From: Actinostola sp. cb2023
Lineage: Eukaryota > Cnidaria > Anthozoa > Actiniaria > Actinostolidae
DNA length: 64,000 bases
Assembly: GCA_033675265.1 (NCBI GenBank)
Contig: JAUJYZ010001467.1
Span: 434,001 to 498,000 of the forward strand
Reading direction: 5' to 3'
Below are positions 1 to 9,880 of the stretch, piece after piece. Below the pieces are notes generated by a model, which was not told where the DNA came from, did no database searches, and worked only from the letters and a program-made list of their open reading frames with translations. Position 1 is the first letter of the stretch; each line of letters begins with the position of its first letter. The position numbers and the translations under genes were made by a program.

Positions 1-196
1 ATCGATTTGCAGGAAACTCCAGGGAACTTATAACTGAATATTATCTCTTTAATTTGTATGTATATCCCGGATATATTTGTAAATATAAATGAATATTATC
101 CTATCGCCTGTGCTTGAGATTATTTGATTTAAAATTTGATATTGAAACTGTAATGATAAAATAGTGTTTATCTTTCTTTTTTCCTTTCTTTCTTAC

Positions 197-535
197 CTTC
201 GACGTCTACCTGACAAACCACACCAGCAAGATATTTATACGAACAACCAACACTCCACCATCCGAAGTGAGCACACTCTGCAATAGACTTTTCTTTACCA
301 GTACATTGCACATTGTCCATGAGTATTCTTGTTGTTGTCTGTCCTTCGATGTCTTGAAGTGCTGATTCGGCTGCTTTGTAACCAAGCATTCGACAGATCA
401 CGTGAGCATCTCGTATATCCCAGCCACTGTAATAACTTCCACAAACTGCTCCCCAGGTCCCTTGATATTGGATTTCCACTTGGCCAACATGGCTTACATT
501 AGTTCCAACCAGACGAACAGTGATCGCTTTTTCCT
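197..535 (-). CDS. SRCR domain exon (unit 1, SRCR-B)
   Basis: This is a single exon encoding one complete scavenger receptor cysteine-rich domain, an extracellular ligand-binding fold. On the minus strand it starts after a TTGTTGTCAG acceptor and ends at a GTAAG donor. Both flanking introns are phase 1, as is usual for shuffled SRCR exons. It is 339 bases long, against 327 and 333 for the equivalent exons at 59620-59946 and 47448-47780; the extra residues sit in SYYSG after the GAVC motif. Conserved features seen are VRLVG near the start, GQVEIQYQGTWGAVC, DAHVICRMLGY, the ECAH cysteine and a final GVVCQVD. It has six cysteines at the group A positions. It belongs to the leftmost unit of the tandem SRCR family; its downstream exons lie outside the window. 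The reading frame is intact. The ligand and the full protein architecture cannot be seen here. Confidence 0.88.
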
Positions 536-2029
536 CTGACAACAAACATTGGTGAATACTGAATCAATCAAATATTCTCATTACTTTTCATTTTCTTCTG
601 ACAAATACACTTATATTTATTTTCGATCGAAGTTTACCTATGTTTTGTTTTAGCACAAAACAAGAATAAGGTCTGTTCATAGATACTATTTATGCAATAC
701 TATATATCTACATGAATAGTTTTTACCTGGTGTCAGATTCCCACATACAACTGCAGCATCTAGAATAGAATAGAATATGACTTTAACTTCATTGTTATAG
801 AAAAACATAACACATTCTCAAACTGGTAGTGATTACGATAGAATTATGCTAACTAAGGAAGCTTACTGGGCCACGCAGCTTCGTACTTTACGCCCAGAAG
901 GCCTCAACAAAAGGCAATAATTTAAGTCGAAGCGTAGAATTCATTTCCAGGCATAGGGTCTTATTACATTAGGAGCTTAGCTCAACGGGTTACATAAAAT
1001 GTGTTAATATAATTATCTCAAAGTTTACTTTGATAAGTAAACATGTCAAAAGTAAATGAAGCCATGCGTACAGCAGTGTACTCGTATTACATTGCACAAC
1101 TAAGGATTGTCGTATCAAATCCAAGAAGCATTGAACTGTGGATATGTAAAATAGCCTGCGAACAGAGCCTATTTGCATGCTATGAAATAAATTGTAGAAA
1201 CGGTCAAATATGGGTTGATTGAAAATCAGGATTCCATCCATTTTTTGGCGGGCTCATTTTTGGCGGGCTGCATGATCACTTTTGGCGCAACTTTCGAGCT
1301 AGATGACGGGAGGAGTATCCAGGACTTCTGCGCTCAGCTCGAAGGTGGACAACAATCAGTTCAAGTTCTTTGACTATAACTAGTTCAGCCTGTAAAACCT
1401 TGCTTGAACTTCGAGGTCTGGCGATTGTAGGCTTGGGTCTATTTGATGTAGCATTGGTGAGCCCCCACTTTGTTGATATACGGCTGAACACGGTACGAGT
1501 AAAAATACGATTTCAAATCACAGTAAGATCCGGTAAGCCCTGAGTAGACTGAGTAAAATGTATTTCCATTTTAGCAAAATAGACCGAATAAAATACAGAA
1601 ATGACCGTAAAATGATCGATTTTACAAAGTGATGTGTTTTTCGTGTAGATTAATCCTGCGAATATGATTTACAAAAGCTCACGACCTTGAAATTCGATAA
1701 CGCCTGATGACATGACAACAGCCACATTGAGCAAAAACGGCCAGATCAGTATCTAAAAGTTACGGTAATACTTGAACGGTACCGTACCCGTTTACGAAAT
1801 ATTATTTCGTCTTAAATTTGTATATGCTCTACTGTAAGAACCGTATTAAACAACGACGAAACACTTCGTTATGGCGAGAACATTAACAGGATTATCACTT
1901 AGGGTAGGTTCGAACTGCCTTCCATTGGTTTCTTATTACCGAGTGTTAATTGGCTGAGTTACGATCGATTGAATCGTAACTCAGCCAATTAGCCTAACAT
2001 TGTTTTGAGGGGTTAAGCTCCTCATGTAC

Positions 2030-2345
2030 CATTCATCTAGATTTCTATTCATGCAGGCGCACGTATATTTCTCGTTTATTATTGTTGGTTTGACAAAGGA
2101 TGATGTAACTTGGTCCCTTTAGGTTTCCTTTGGGCATTTCCCCCTGGTGATTGGTAACATCATCCTTCGTTTTCCTTAGCGTATATGTACTTGTATCACA
2201 GTACGTAGGTAATATTTACATTGTTATCATTTTTATCCTGTACATATTCATGATTATTAATTATTTTTTTTCTGAAGAAGGCTGAATTGCCGAAACGTTA
2301 ATATATTATTTGGAACAGTCAGAGGTTGCCTGCGTCTCTTCTTCT
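2030..2345 (+). mobile_element. Penelope-like element 3' end fragment (low confidence)
   Basis: The segment TGAAGAAGGCTGAATTGCC followed by GAAACGTTAATA closely resembles the terminal motif of the Penelope-like element at 48422-49770 (GATGATGGCAGCAGCAC then TGCCGAAACATGTT). No coding part survives beside it. It is probably a decayed 3' remnant. Confidence 0.35.
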
Positions 2346-2528
2346 TCGTTACATTTAATCTATAATAATTAATTACATCCATTTTGAAATCACTAGCATT
2401 TCCTGTAATCTGATTGGTTGAAAATAGTGCGATTTATTCCCAAATCGCACCTTTTTGAGTTCTAAATCGCACCAATTTGAACATCCAATGAAATTGCAGG
2501 AACAACATAAAACAAGCAATCAGAACAC

Positions 2529-2551
2529 GGGGGGGGGGGGGGGGGGGGGGG
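2529..2551 (+). repeat. 23-base uninterrupted G run
   Basis: The sequence shows 23 consecutive G bases followed by CAGG. A shorter G run occurs at 4182-4193. Such a tract could form a quadruplex and is prone to length error in assembly. Confidence 0.9.
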
Positions 2552-3024
2552 CAGGAAAATAAATGAACAGGAAAGACTTTGAATTTTACCACAACAAATC
2601 CTTCATATTTTACAAAACAAATGTTAACTTTTTCAACTTACAGTTTTTTATTGATGACTATTACTCTTTCAAGCTGAAGAGGCATTGAATGTGAATGATT
2701 ATCCGTCATTTGACACCCATTTGCATTCAGAAAATGCAGAATAAATCACCAAAACAGGTCCAAAACAAGCGAACAAGCTCCGGTAACTCCTAGTCGTAGT
2801 CCTGAATTTGCGATTTGGTATTGGAAAAACAGTTCGTGTTTCTAGTAATTCTGATCTGCACAAGCCAATATATTGATGAATTAAAGTCTCGGTCCATTAA
2901 CAAGAAGACTAAAACCATTTCAAAAAGCAATGGCTTTCTGTGTTTGGAAATTGGTGCAAGACGTCCAACAATCTTGACATGGAAATCAACTGACAACAAA
3001 ATGGCGCCTGTTGTAGTTTTGACC

Positions 3025-3138
3025 TCGACAAGACTCTCACTCGATCAGTTCTATGCAGTCAAACGCAAGGACGGCGAAGACAATGAGCCACAATCTCTAA
3101 GAATTATGCAGAGTGCCATTGAGCGTCATTTGAAGTAG
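3025..3138 (+). pseudogene. DUF3504 / Crypton-like recombinase fragment
   Basis: The end of a 107-codon frame reads LSLDQFYAVKRKDGED then PQSLRIMQSAIERHLK before a stop. This matches the pattern 'F-x-x-x-RKxDG-x-Y-x-P-x-SL-x-x-I-x-x-x-xRxL' that I know from the DUF3504 (KCTD1/ZMYM-type, Crypton-derived) tyrosine-recombinase-like domain. Only about 35 residues of the family are present. The residues before it look unrelated. Two other fragments of what looks like the same family, covering the N-terminal part instead, lie at 23244-23600 and 52695-52836. I infer remnants of a domesticated or transposon-borne recombinase family. Confidence 0.5.
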
Positions 3139-3872
3139 AATAATTAATATCCTGTAAGCTGAGTATTTACTGTAAATGTCCAGTGAATTTCACGGCTCGC
3201 GGCAAATCCTCAACACGAAGGTCATACGACAGCAGGGAAAGTGATCCCAAAACTACACCAGGCCAGCTGTACGTTCAATTACTACTCAAAAGAACAACCA
3301 GCACCGGTAAAAAAGCGATGTACATGTTGGGCTTTTGTCTGTGATTCTGATGCCGAGAAAGAGAATAAAGAAGGACTTTTGTACCAAGTGTCGAGTAGAT
3401 TGTTCAACTGACTTTGCATGTGCTCAATCGTTCATTGCGCACTACTCGTCACGTGACATTTTGCTGTAAATATATTAAAATCGTTGTTTATGTTTTCCGG
3501 TAGCGAATGTAAATTTCAAAATGGATATAATTAAGTGGTATTTGAACTTCGTGTCGTGAAATTTTTGTCTGAAATCAAACTTCCAATTACAAATCGCACT
3601 CCCGCTACGCGGTCGTGCGATTTTGTAATCGCGCGTTTGATTTCAGACCAAATTGCACTCCACTCAGTTCAATTACCATTATGTATCTACATATAATATA
3701 CATGTATATGTAAATATAATAAATAATGCAAATATTAGCTAGCTTATATGAAATTTTAATCCTTAATTCCTATTCTTTATTTTCTCTCTCCACATACAAC
3801 TGCAGCATCGCGACTGTGATCACAGCTAACAGAATATTGGCTCAATAGATGTTCATATTCACTGCAACCCAG

Positions 3873-4227
3873 CCCGGGGGGATACTCCCATATATACGCT
3901 ATACAGGGTGTCCCGAATAGGGTATGGTTTTTGAACCTCCAGATCCTAAATGGGGTACCATATTTTGCTTTTTCGCATTAAAATAAGATATTCGATCTTT
4001 AATTTTGGTACACTCTTTTATTTTGACTAGAAATCCGCTTAGCGTAACAGCCAGCGTGTGTATTCCAAAGGAATACTATTAAATTGTCCTTAAATTGGGT
4101 GTATATTTCAGTTACAAATCCTTGAAAAGGGTATGAATTTTCCAATTTGTCATCCTTAAATAAGGTCAGGGTTTCGACATCCGGGGGGGGGGGGGCTATC
4201 CTAAATCCGGAAGTACCCCCTGACACA
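3873..4227. mobile_element. G-rich short TIR repeat (MITE-like), copy 1
   Basis: The segment starts CCCGGGGGGATACTCCC and its reversed end reads CAGGGGGTACTTCC, giving short imperfect inverted ends. Inside is the motif ATATATACGCTAT and then GGGTATGGTTTTTGAAC. The same order of motifs occurs at 44970-45375, and a degenerate version at 38650-38765. It sits in the SRCR-A exon between AACCCAG and AAATAGGACC, which are contiguous apart from about 12 bases in the paralogs. Confidence 0.6.
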
Positions 4228-4751
4228 GAAATAGGACCACTTCCTTTGACGTTAGCAGTACCAGCTGACACTGACTGCCTTGGAGTAATTCAACATTCGA
4301 CACACCACATAAGTCCCATTAGGGTTTTCCGATTTAGCGGACGTGGAACGTAATTTTCCGTCCTTAGAAAGTGAAATCACTTAGTAGCTAGTTTATAAAT
4401 ACTGGTAGAGTGATTTTCATAAACCTGTGAAACAAAGTGTAATTTCTAGAGTGTAATAGTCGAGTGACAACGAAAGAACACAATGGAATTAATTATAGTG
4501 TATTAGTGCTAAATACGATAAAGTGTGATTCACATATTTATGAAGTCATTGTTAAATATGTATTAATTGACACTAATAAAAGGCAGTCAAACACACAGGC
4601 AATGAAATAGAAAAGAAAAGAAAGAAAGAAAGACGGAATGAAAGAATATAAAGGAAAAAAAAGCTAGAAAAAGAATAGCGGGTGCCAACTTTGCAATAGT
4701 ACATCAGGATGAGAAACAAATGCCACTTCTCTAAATCAGATTCAATTTTTA

Positions 4752-6688
4752 TTATCGTACTACATGTCTTATAAATATTTTCCTACGATTCGAAAGAAAT
4801 CCACAAGTAGCAATGACATAAGGATAAAACGGTCTTTGATGTCGGAATGTGGATGAAATACTAGCATAAATTTTCAGAAAGCCAATAATATGTTCAACTT
4901 TTATTCTGATCGAGGATAATATTCGGTTTGCGTTTCTTTGCCTTCTGTTAAGAATAATTATTCTGGGGGTTATGAGCGGTAATCTTCTCGGGTAACCTTT
5001 ATCAGCAGCTAATCTTGCGCGTCGGGGCAATCCAAACCGTCCTATACCCAACTGGGGAATGGCTTTGTATGTCTGAGCATCATTAAGGTGCCATGGAAAT
5101 CTGAAAGCATAGATATCGATCAGAGATTATCGACAGTGAGAGGTGAAGAAGTTTAATCAAGCAAATAAGCTAATATTTAGTAAATAAACCCCTTTTGCGG
5201 CTGGGATATCGGCTGATAATGTCCGAGGATGAGAAATGGTCCGAAAAAAAACAACAACAGTTGGCCGAGTATAGCGAAGATTCGAGGGCATATGTGATAT
5301 TTTGAGGACCATAATAATAATAATAATAATAATAAACTTTATTAATGTGTCATAATTAGCATTTAATATTATGCTAATTGGGGACACCTATCTAGAGAAA
5401 TTGAAATAATAATAATAATTGAAAATATATCACCTAATATATATAATTGTATGCTGCCAATACTAATAATATCAAATCTAAGATCTAAAAATTATATTAA
5501 AATAATTAAAAAATAATTAAAAACCATTTCTCATGCAAGGACATCAGCCGATATACCAGTGAGCCAGAAGGGGTTTATTCATTTTATAACCCAACGATAC
5601 ATTTACGCGCGCTGAAACTCACGAAAAACTTCTTTAAAATGTTAAGATTTCTACTGCATATGATTTTTTGTGTTTGCTGGCGTAACTTCCTCAACCAGTC
5701 TTTTTATATCAATGTGTGACTTGTTTCTATTAAAAAAAAACACAATTGTTTTGGATTTCCATGTTTTGTTTCTCTTTTTTACGTATTTTATTTTTACTGG
5801 GTGGATATCACTTCGGAAGGGGGTTATCGTCCTGTGAAGATGTACCACGTGACCCATTGACCAATGACAGCGCGCAATGAAAATTTATCGTTGAGTTATA
5901 ATATAAAATAATTACCCTGTCACTAGCAAGACTATTAATCCATCGTTATCAACGACGATTTGTATCGTCATGAAGTGGAACTTCTTATCTCCCCTGTAGA
6001 ATTATACCTGCATTGGACCAGAGGGGCGTCGGATACGATGAACTATTGCGTCAATCATCCCAACAATACTTGGAAAATTAGGCCATTCATTTAATAACGT
6101 GTTCCATTTTCTCATGTTAGGCCATGAAATGTAATGTTGGTAGCTGTTAAATAAAATAGGCACGATGTGGTAAATTTCTTCTGCCACAGTACTTTTGCTT
6201 ATGCCAAAAATATTGGCAAGAACATGCAATTTAAGATACTGTCTTAACCATATCATTACAAGAAGAACACTATTTCAGACATCAAGCAAACATCGGCGCC
6301 TTCTGCCGCTTATTGGTGGACGAGGGAGCCGTCGTGGTTCCGATACTTGAAAACGAATTCTTTCAACTAAAGCTGACAGCGTTTCGGGTGTCTCACACGT
6401 ACGATACCAGAAGATTTGGGGATTTAGCTCGAGAACACACCAAACGTCTCTTCCTTGATTCTTTATGCCAGTAAAGTTTGGAAATAATCTGTATATTATT
6501 CGCTCTTTTCGTTCATCGATTTCTTTCAATGATAACATTACAAACAAAATGTTGGCAAGTGAAACGATAAAAGAAGGTACAGGAAGAAGTTCATTCATAT
6601 CACTGTGGATTGTTTCAGCAATTAATCGAAGCATAACTATCACATAGGTACAAGAGATTGCGATGAAAGCTAATGGCGATGGTCGCAA
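4752..6688 (-). pseudogene. Harbinger DDE transposase, two coding exons, two nonsense mutations
   Basis: Exon 1 runs from about 6688 to 5916 on the minus strand and exon 2 from 5100 to 4752. The 815-base intron has a GTAATT donor and a TTTCAG acceptor, in phase 2. Exon 1 has a helix-turn-helix-like stretch (LHVLANIFGISKSTVAEEI) and the first catalytic aspartate region GMIDAIVHRIRRP. Across the splice comes GFPWHLNDAQTY, the family 'G-x-x-HD' block, then ADKGYP and KVEHIIGFLK, which carries the last acidic residue. An in-frame TGA at 6275-6277 and a TAA at 6002-6004 interrupt an otherwise continuous frame. Both are one C-to-T step from Arg and Gln codons. The role is excision and integration of the element. 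The intron contains an AAT microsatellite next to an AATAAAGTT-like retroposon end (5310-5350). Confidence 0.85.
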
Positions 6689-7158
6689 TACACTGATCTT
6701 TAATATCTTTAATATTCGTTATCGTCGCCAGTTCGGCCGCCTGGAATATATTTATTCACCATGGTGTGATTACAAACCACTGGCATCCATCAAGGAATGA
6801 TGTAAAAAACAACAACGAATTATGCATTTGCGTGCTGATTTGAATTTGTCACCATGTCAGTGCAATTGACGAATTAGTAAATTTCACAGATGCATGCATA
6901 GTTTCTAAGTGTGCACGATTATCTCAGCTAAAAATGCAGGAATGATTACCAATACCAACATGAAATTGTGTCAGAATTGCGTGAAATGTATCACTTCAAT
7001 GATTCAAACTGTAATTTTTGTTATTGCTATGTTCAACGAAACGGTTGTTCAATCAATAACGCTAATTATCACTGTCTCCCTGGACAATGCATGGCACGAA
7101 CAATTTGTTTACACCATACAAGTATAAATAGCGGTAGCGTTGCAATAATCACGTCACT

Positions 7159-9092
7159 GTGCATTGGTATGGACAACAACATCTTCCCGCATTAAGCGGG
7201 AAAATCGTTCCTCCCATTAAGGCGTCGAAGAGCAGCCCACACCAATGGCCGTATACTGACATAGAAGACGAGGCAATGAGCAGAAAAGTCGTTCCTACCA
7301 TTAAGGCGTCGAAGAGCAGCGCACACCAATGGCCGTATACTGACATAGAAGACGAGGCAATGAGCAGAAAAGTCGTTCATCCCAGTAAGGCGTCGAAGAG
7401 CAGCGCACACCAATGGCCGTATAAGGCTGACATAGAAGACGAGGCAATGAGCAGAAAAGTCGTTCCTCCCAGTAAGGCGTCGAAGAGCAGCCCACACCAA
7501 TGGCCGTATACTGACATAGAAGACGAGGCAATGAGCAGAAAAGTCGTTTCTCCCAGTAAGGCGTCGAAGAGCAGCTCGCACCAGTGGCCGTATACTGACA
7601 TAGAAGACGAGGCAATGAGCAGAAAAGTCGTTTCTCCCAGTAAGGTGTCGAAGAGCAGCTCACACCAGTGGCCGTATACTGACATAGAAGACGAGGCAAT
7701 GAGCAGAAAAGTCGTTTCTCCCAGTAAGGCGTCGGCGAAGAGTAATCCTGCAAACCGAAGGTACACTGATGTTGAGGACGCAATGATAATGAAAGGTCTG
7801 GATTATCATGGGAGAGACTGGCGAAGTGTACTGTCCTTTATGAAAAAACATTCGGATGTAATAGGAGAGGAAAGGGGATTAAGGTACAAAGAAGCCAATG
7901 TTAACGACAAAAAAGGTCCAAGCATGTTTAAGAAAACGAGATGCTAAACTACTCTCAAGTTCGCATCGTATACTCATCGTGAAAAACCAAGGTGAGTGAT
8001 AATGATAACGATGTCGATAATAATGATGATAACGACTGTAAAATACACAACAATATGAGATTATTATTCAGATAAAATCCTTTAGACATGGGCATTTTGG
8101 GTGGTATCACTGGATTCAGTTAGATAAAGCGAGCAAAAGTGTAAAGTGCAAAACTGGATGTGCAGTAACGATTGTAATGAATTGCATTACCATCTACAAT
8201 ACATTCTTTCTTGAAATGCATCAGATGTCAATCAAAATGCCAAAACATCTGAAATAGTGAGTATCATTGCTTGACTGAAACAAATACTTTCACTGATGAA
8301 TTTCATTATTTCTTTGTAGCACCAGCGCAGGAAAACATTGGCCAATAGACTCGGAGTTTGAAGATATAGAATGTACAGAAGACCAGTCTCACACTGACGA
8401 GGAGGAATTATCGAATGATGTGAGGCAAGAGATGAAGAAGGTTACAGTGAAAATAAAAGAGAGAGAAGACCGCTATGTTTTAAGTTCTCAACCAAATCAA
8501 TCACAAATTTCAAGAAGTGCCGATCAGGATGTTCTCAGCGCTGTCAAGCGAGGACGACAAATGGAGAAAGACGATTGGTAATGAAAAATAAATACACTAT
8601 ATTAAGGGTTTCCTTGTATGCAGGCATCAACTTAAATACATTGCAGTGGCTTCATCTGCATTTGAAATTTGTTTATTGAACCAAGCTTGCGGCCATCGCG
8701 GCCATCTTCAGGGTTATGAAAGTACACAATTCCTACGTAGCTAACAGAAAGCGGTATCCATGGAATGATTAACTGAAATCTTGGTTCAATAAACAAATTT
8801 CAAATGCAGATGAATCCACTACAATGCATTTAAATAAATACACTGTTTTAATAGACGTTCCTGAATTACAGAGAACAAGAGTCACTCAACCTTTTTTTTT
8901 CTTCTTCTTCTTCTCTCGTTTAGGAAACCCAAGAAGATGAAGAGAACCAAGACCAAGAGAGACGAAAAGATGGATGTACTGCTAGACATGTTACCAAATT
9001 TATTGAATAACGCAAACGAAGCAGCTAAAGCTCACACACAAGCCATAAAGAAATGGGAGAGCAAGAATGATCTACAGAGTGACGATGAATAA
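7159..9092 (+). CDS. Harbinger Myb/SANT-like accessory protein
   Basis: Three exons are inferred: 7159 to about 7947, 8320-8577 (TTTGTAG acceptor, GTAATG donor) and 8924-9092 (CGTTTAG acceptor, stop TAA). In Harbinger elements this second protein binds DNA and helps the transposase enter the nucleus. The first exon has six near-identical 28-residue repeats (core HQWPYTDIEDEAMSRKVV) followed by one true SANT-type helix set (RRYTDVEDAMIMKGLDYHG then RDWRSVLSFM). Exon 2 is acidic (EFEDIECTEDQSHTDEEE). Exon 3 is basic, then helical (LPNLLNNANEAAKAH). The last splice joins in frame to give DDWKPKK. The junction after exon 1 is uncertain: the frame stops at 7945-7947, though an AAG-GTACAAAG donor lies upstream near 7883. 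The intron at 8578-8923 holds its own MITE. It lies head to head with the transposase, with about 470 bases between the outermost starts. Confidence 0.75.
7198..7740 (+). repeat. 84-87-base coding tandem repeat, six copies
   Basis: The unit recurs with starts of GAAGACGAGGCAATGAGC at 7267, 7351, 7438, 7522, 7606 and 7690. One copy has a 3-base-longer form (an added KA). Open frames on the other strand across this region are shadows of the repeat. Confidence 0.92.
8634..8831. mobile_element. Foldback MITE in the Myb gene intron
   Basis: The two ends (CATCTGCATTTGAAATTTG at about 8654 and its reverse complement near 8800) form arms of about 50 bases with few mismatches. TTAA-like bases flank both sides. 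It lies fully within the intron between exons 2 and 3. Confidence 0.7.
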
Positions 9093-9880
9093 TTTATTGA
9101 TATAAAATATTGACATAATTATAATTTTTCGTTAGTTTTTAAACATGGTATAAATGTCAGAAACCCGTGAAATAGATGTTAGCGTATTACAAAAAAATTA
9201 CGGATTTAATAATAAAAATCACTTTGATTAAAGTAATGTATGACTGAAATTGAATATTAAAAACACAACATAGCAATAAAGGAGCACAAAATACGTCATT
9301 TTTTCGATTTTAATATACGAATATACTAATAATGATTTTACTCGCATACTTTTCCGCAGTGCATACCGGTATAACTATCGAGTAGAGAACCCCAACTCGA
9401 AAAAAAACCTCTGTCGTCTGGTACGGAAAATCACCGAGGCGAGACAAAAGTTCTCATTTTGTTTGCATTTCAATCGAAATATCGGATTATTGCGTACTGC
9501 TACCGCGTCGTGTTTCCTCACTTTCAAAGGCTATACCGGTAGAATGTATGCAGATACGAAAATGTACCTCAAATAGAGTGCTTAATCCGAAAAAGAGTAC
9601 AGACAATAACACCGTGAAATATTTCACTAACTAAATATCGCAAAATTTTGAAAACTGAAATCGTTGGTTTCTATTGTTTAATTAGTGGATTCAAAGTATA
9701 ATCGAGTTTCCTTCAAAGCGAAAGATTTGGTTCCAATTAAGTAAAAATTCCACTAAATCGGAAACCTCTATTTGTAATTACATATCGTGCTCCATTGACC
9801 GTTATTTGTTCTCACTTCTACACGGCCATCGTGTGCAGTTTTACCGTCCATTAAACGAACTTCGACAGCAGCTTTCTTCT

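Larger units (their letters stand above)
2370..3533. mobile_element. Possible TIR element carrying a DUF3504/Crypton-like fragment
   Basis: The stretch at 2369-2390 and its reverse complement at 3513-3533 share a core of ATCCATTTTGAAAT with AT-rich flanks, giving a possible inverted terminal repeat about 1.16 kb apart. No clear target duplication is visible. It encloses the coding fragment at 3025-3138. Confidence 0.35.
761..3789 (-). mobile_element. 3.0 kb composite insertion with 20-base target duplication and ATTCT-type 3' tail
   Basis: The insertion is bounded by the identical 20-base direct repeats 741-760 and 3790-3809, which are both SRCR coding sequence. A long target duplication plus a short microsatellite tail (TATTC repeats read on the minus strand at 761-777) points to target-primed retroposition in minus orientation. 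The tail is preceded on the minus strand by a sequence resembling other retroposon 3' ends in this window. I see no reverse transcriptase in it. Its interior holds a Penelope-like 3' end (about 2030-2345), a 23-base G run, a TIR element (2370-3533) and a hairpin at 1953-1996. It may therefore be a retroposon that later received other insertions. Confidence 0.6.
4321..9769. mobile_element. PIF/Harbinger DNA transposon, 5.45 kb
   Basis: The left end (AGGGTTTTCCGATTTAGC) and the reverse complement of the right end (AGAGGTTTCCGATTTAGT) form inverted terminal repeats. ATT is present on both sides (4318-4320 and 9770-9772), a 3-base target duplication as expected for this superfamily. It interrupts an SRCR exon whose intact paralogs supply the empty site. 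It carries the two genes typical of Harbinger elements, a DDE transposase (minus strand, 4752-6688) and a Myb/SANT-like protein (plus strand, 7159-9092), arranged head to head. The transposase has nonsense mutations, so this copy is not autonomous. Confidence 0.88.
727..9880 (-). pseudogene. SRCR-A exon of unit 1, split into four pieces by three insertions
   Basis: An SRCR exon that should be about 327 bases, by comparison with 47964-48290 and 60082-60408, is spread over 9.15 kb. Reading on the minus strand, the 5' part is 9773-9880 (acceptor TGTGTGCAG, then EKKAAVEVRLMDGKT). The next part is 4228-4320 (around NVKGSGPI), then 3790-3872 (the cysteine region), and the end is 727-760 (AAVVCGNLTPG, then a GTAAAA donor). 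The gaps hold a Harbinger element (4321-9769), a G-rich MITE (3873-4227) and a 3.0 kb insertion (761-3789). A small deletion near 4311 removes bases coding for part of the DLRDAY motif. The pieces align end to end with the intact paralogs, so this is one broken exon rather than several. Unit 1 cannot make this domain unless all the insertions are spliced out. Confidence 0.85.

Noticed and set aside
7192..7851. Three minus-strand open frames over the 84-base repeat.
   Set aside because: They are shadows of the plus-strand Myb/SANT repeat, which ends in a recognisable domain and splices onward.
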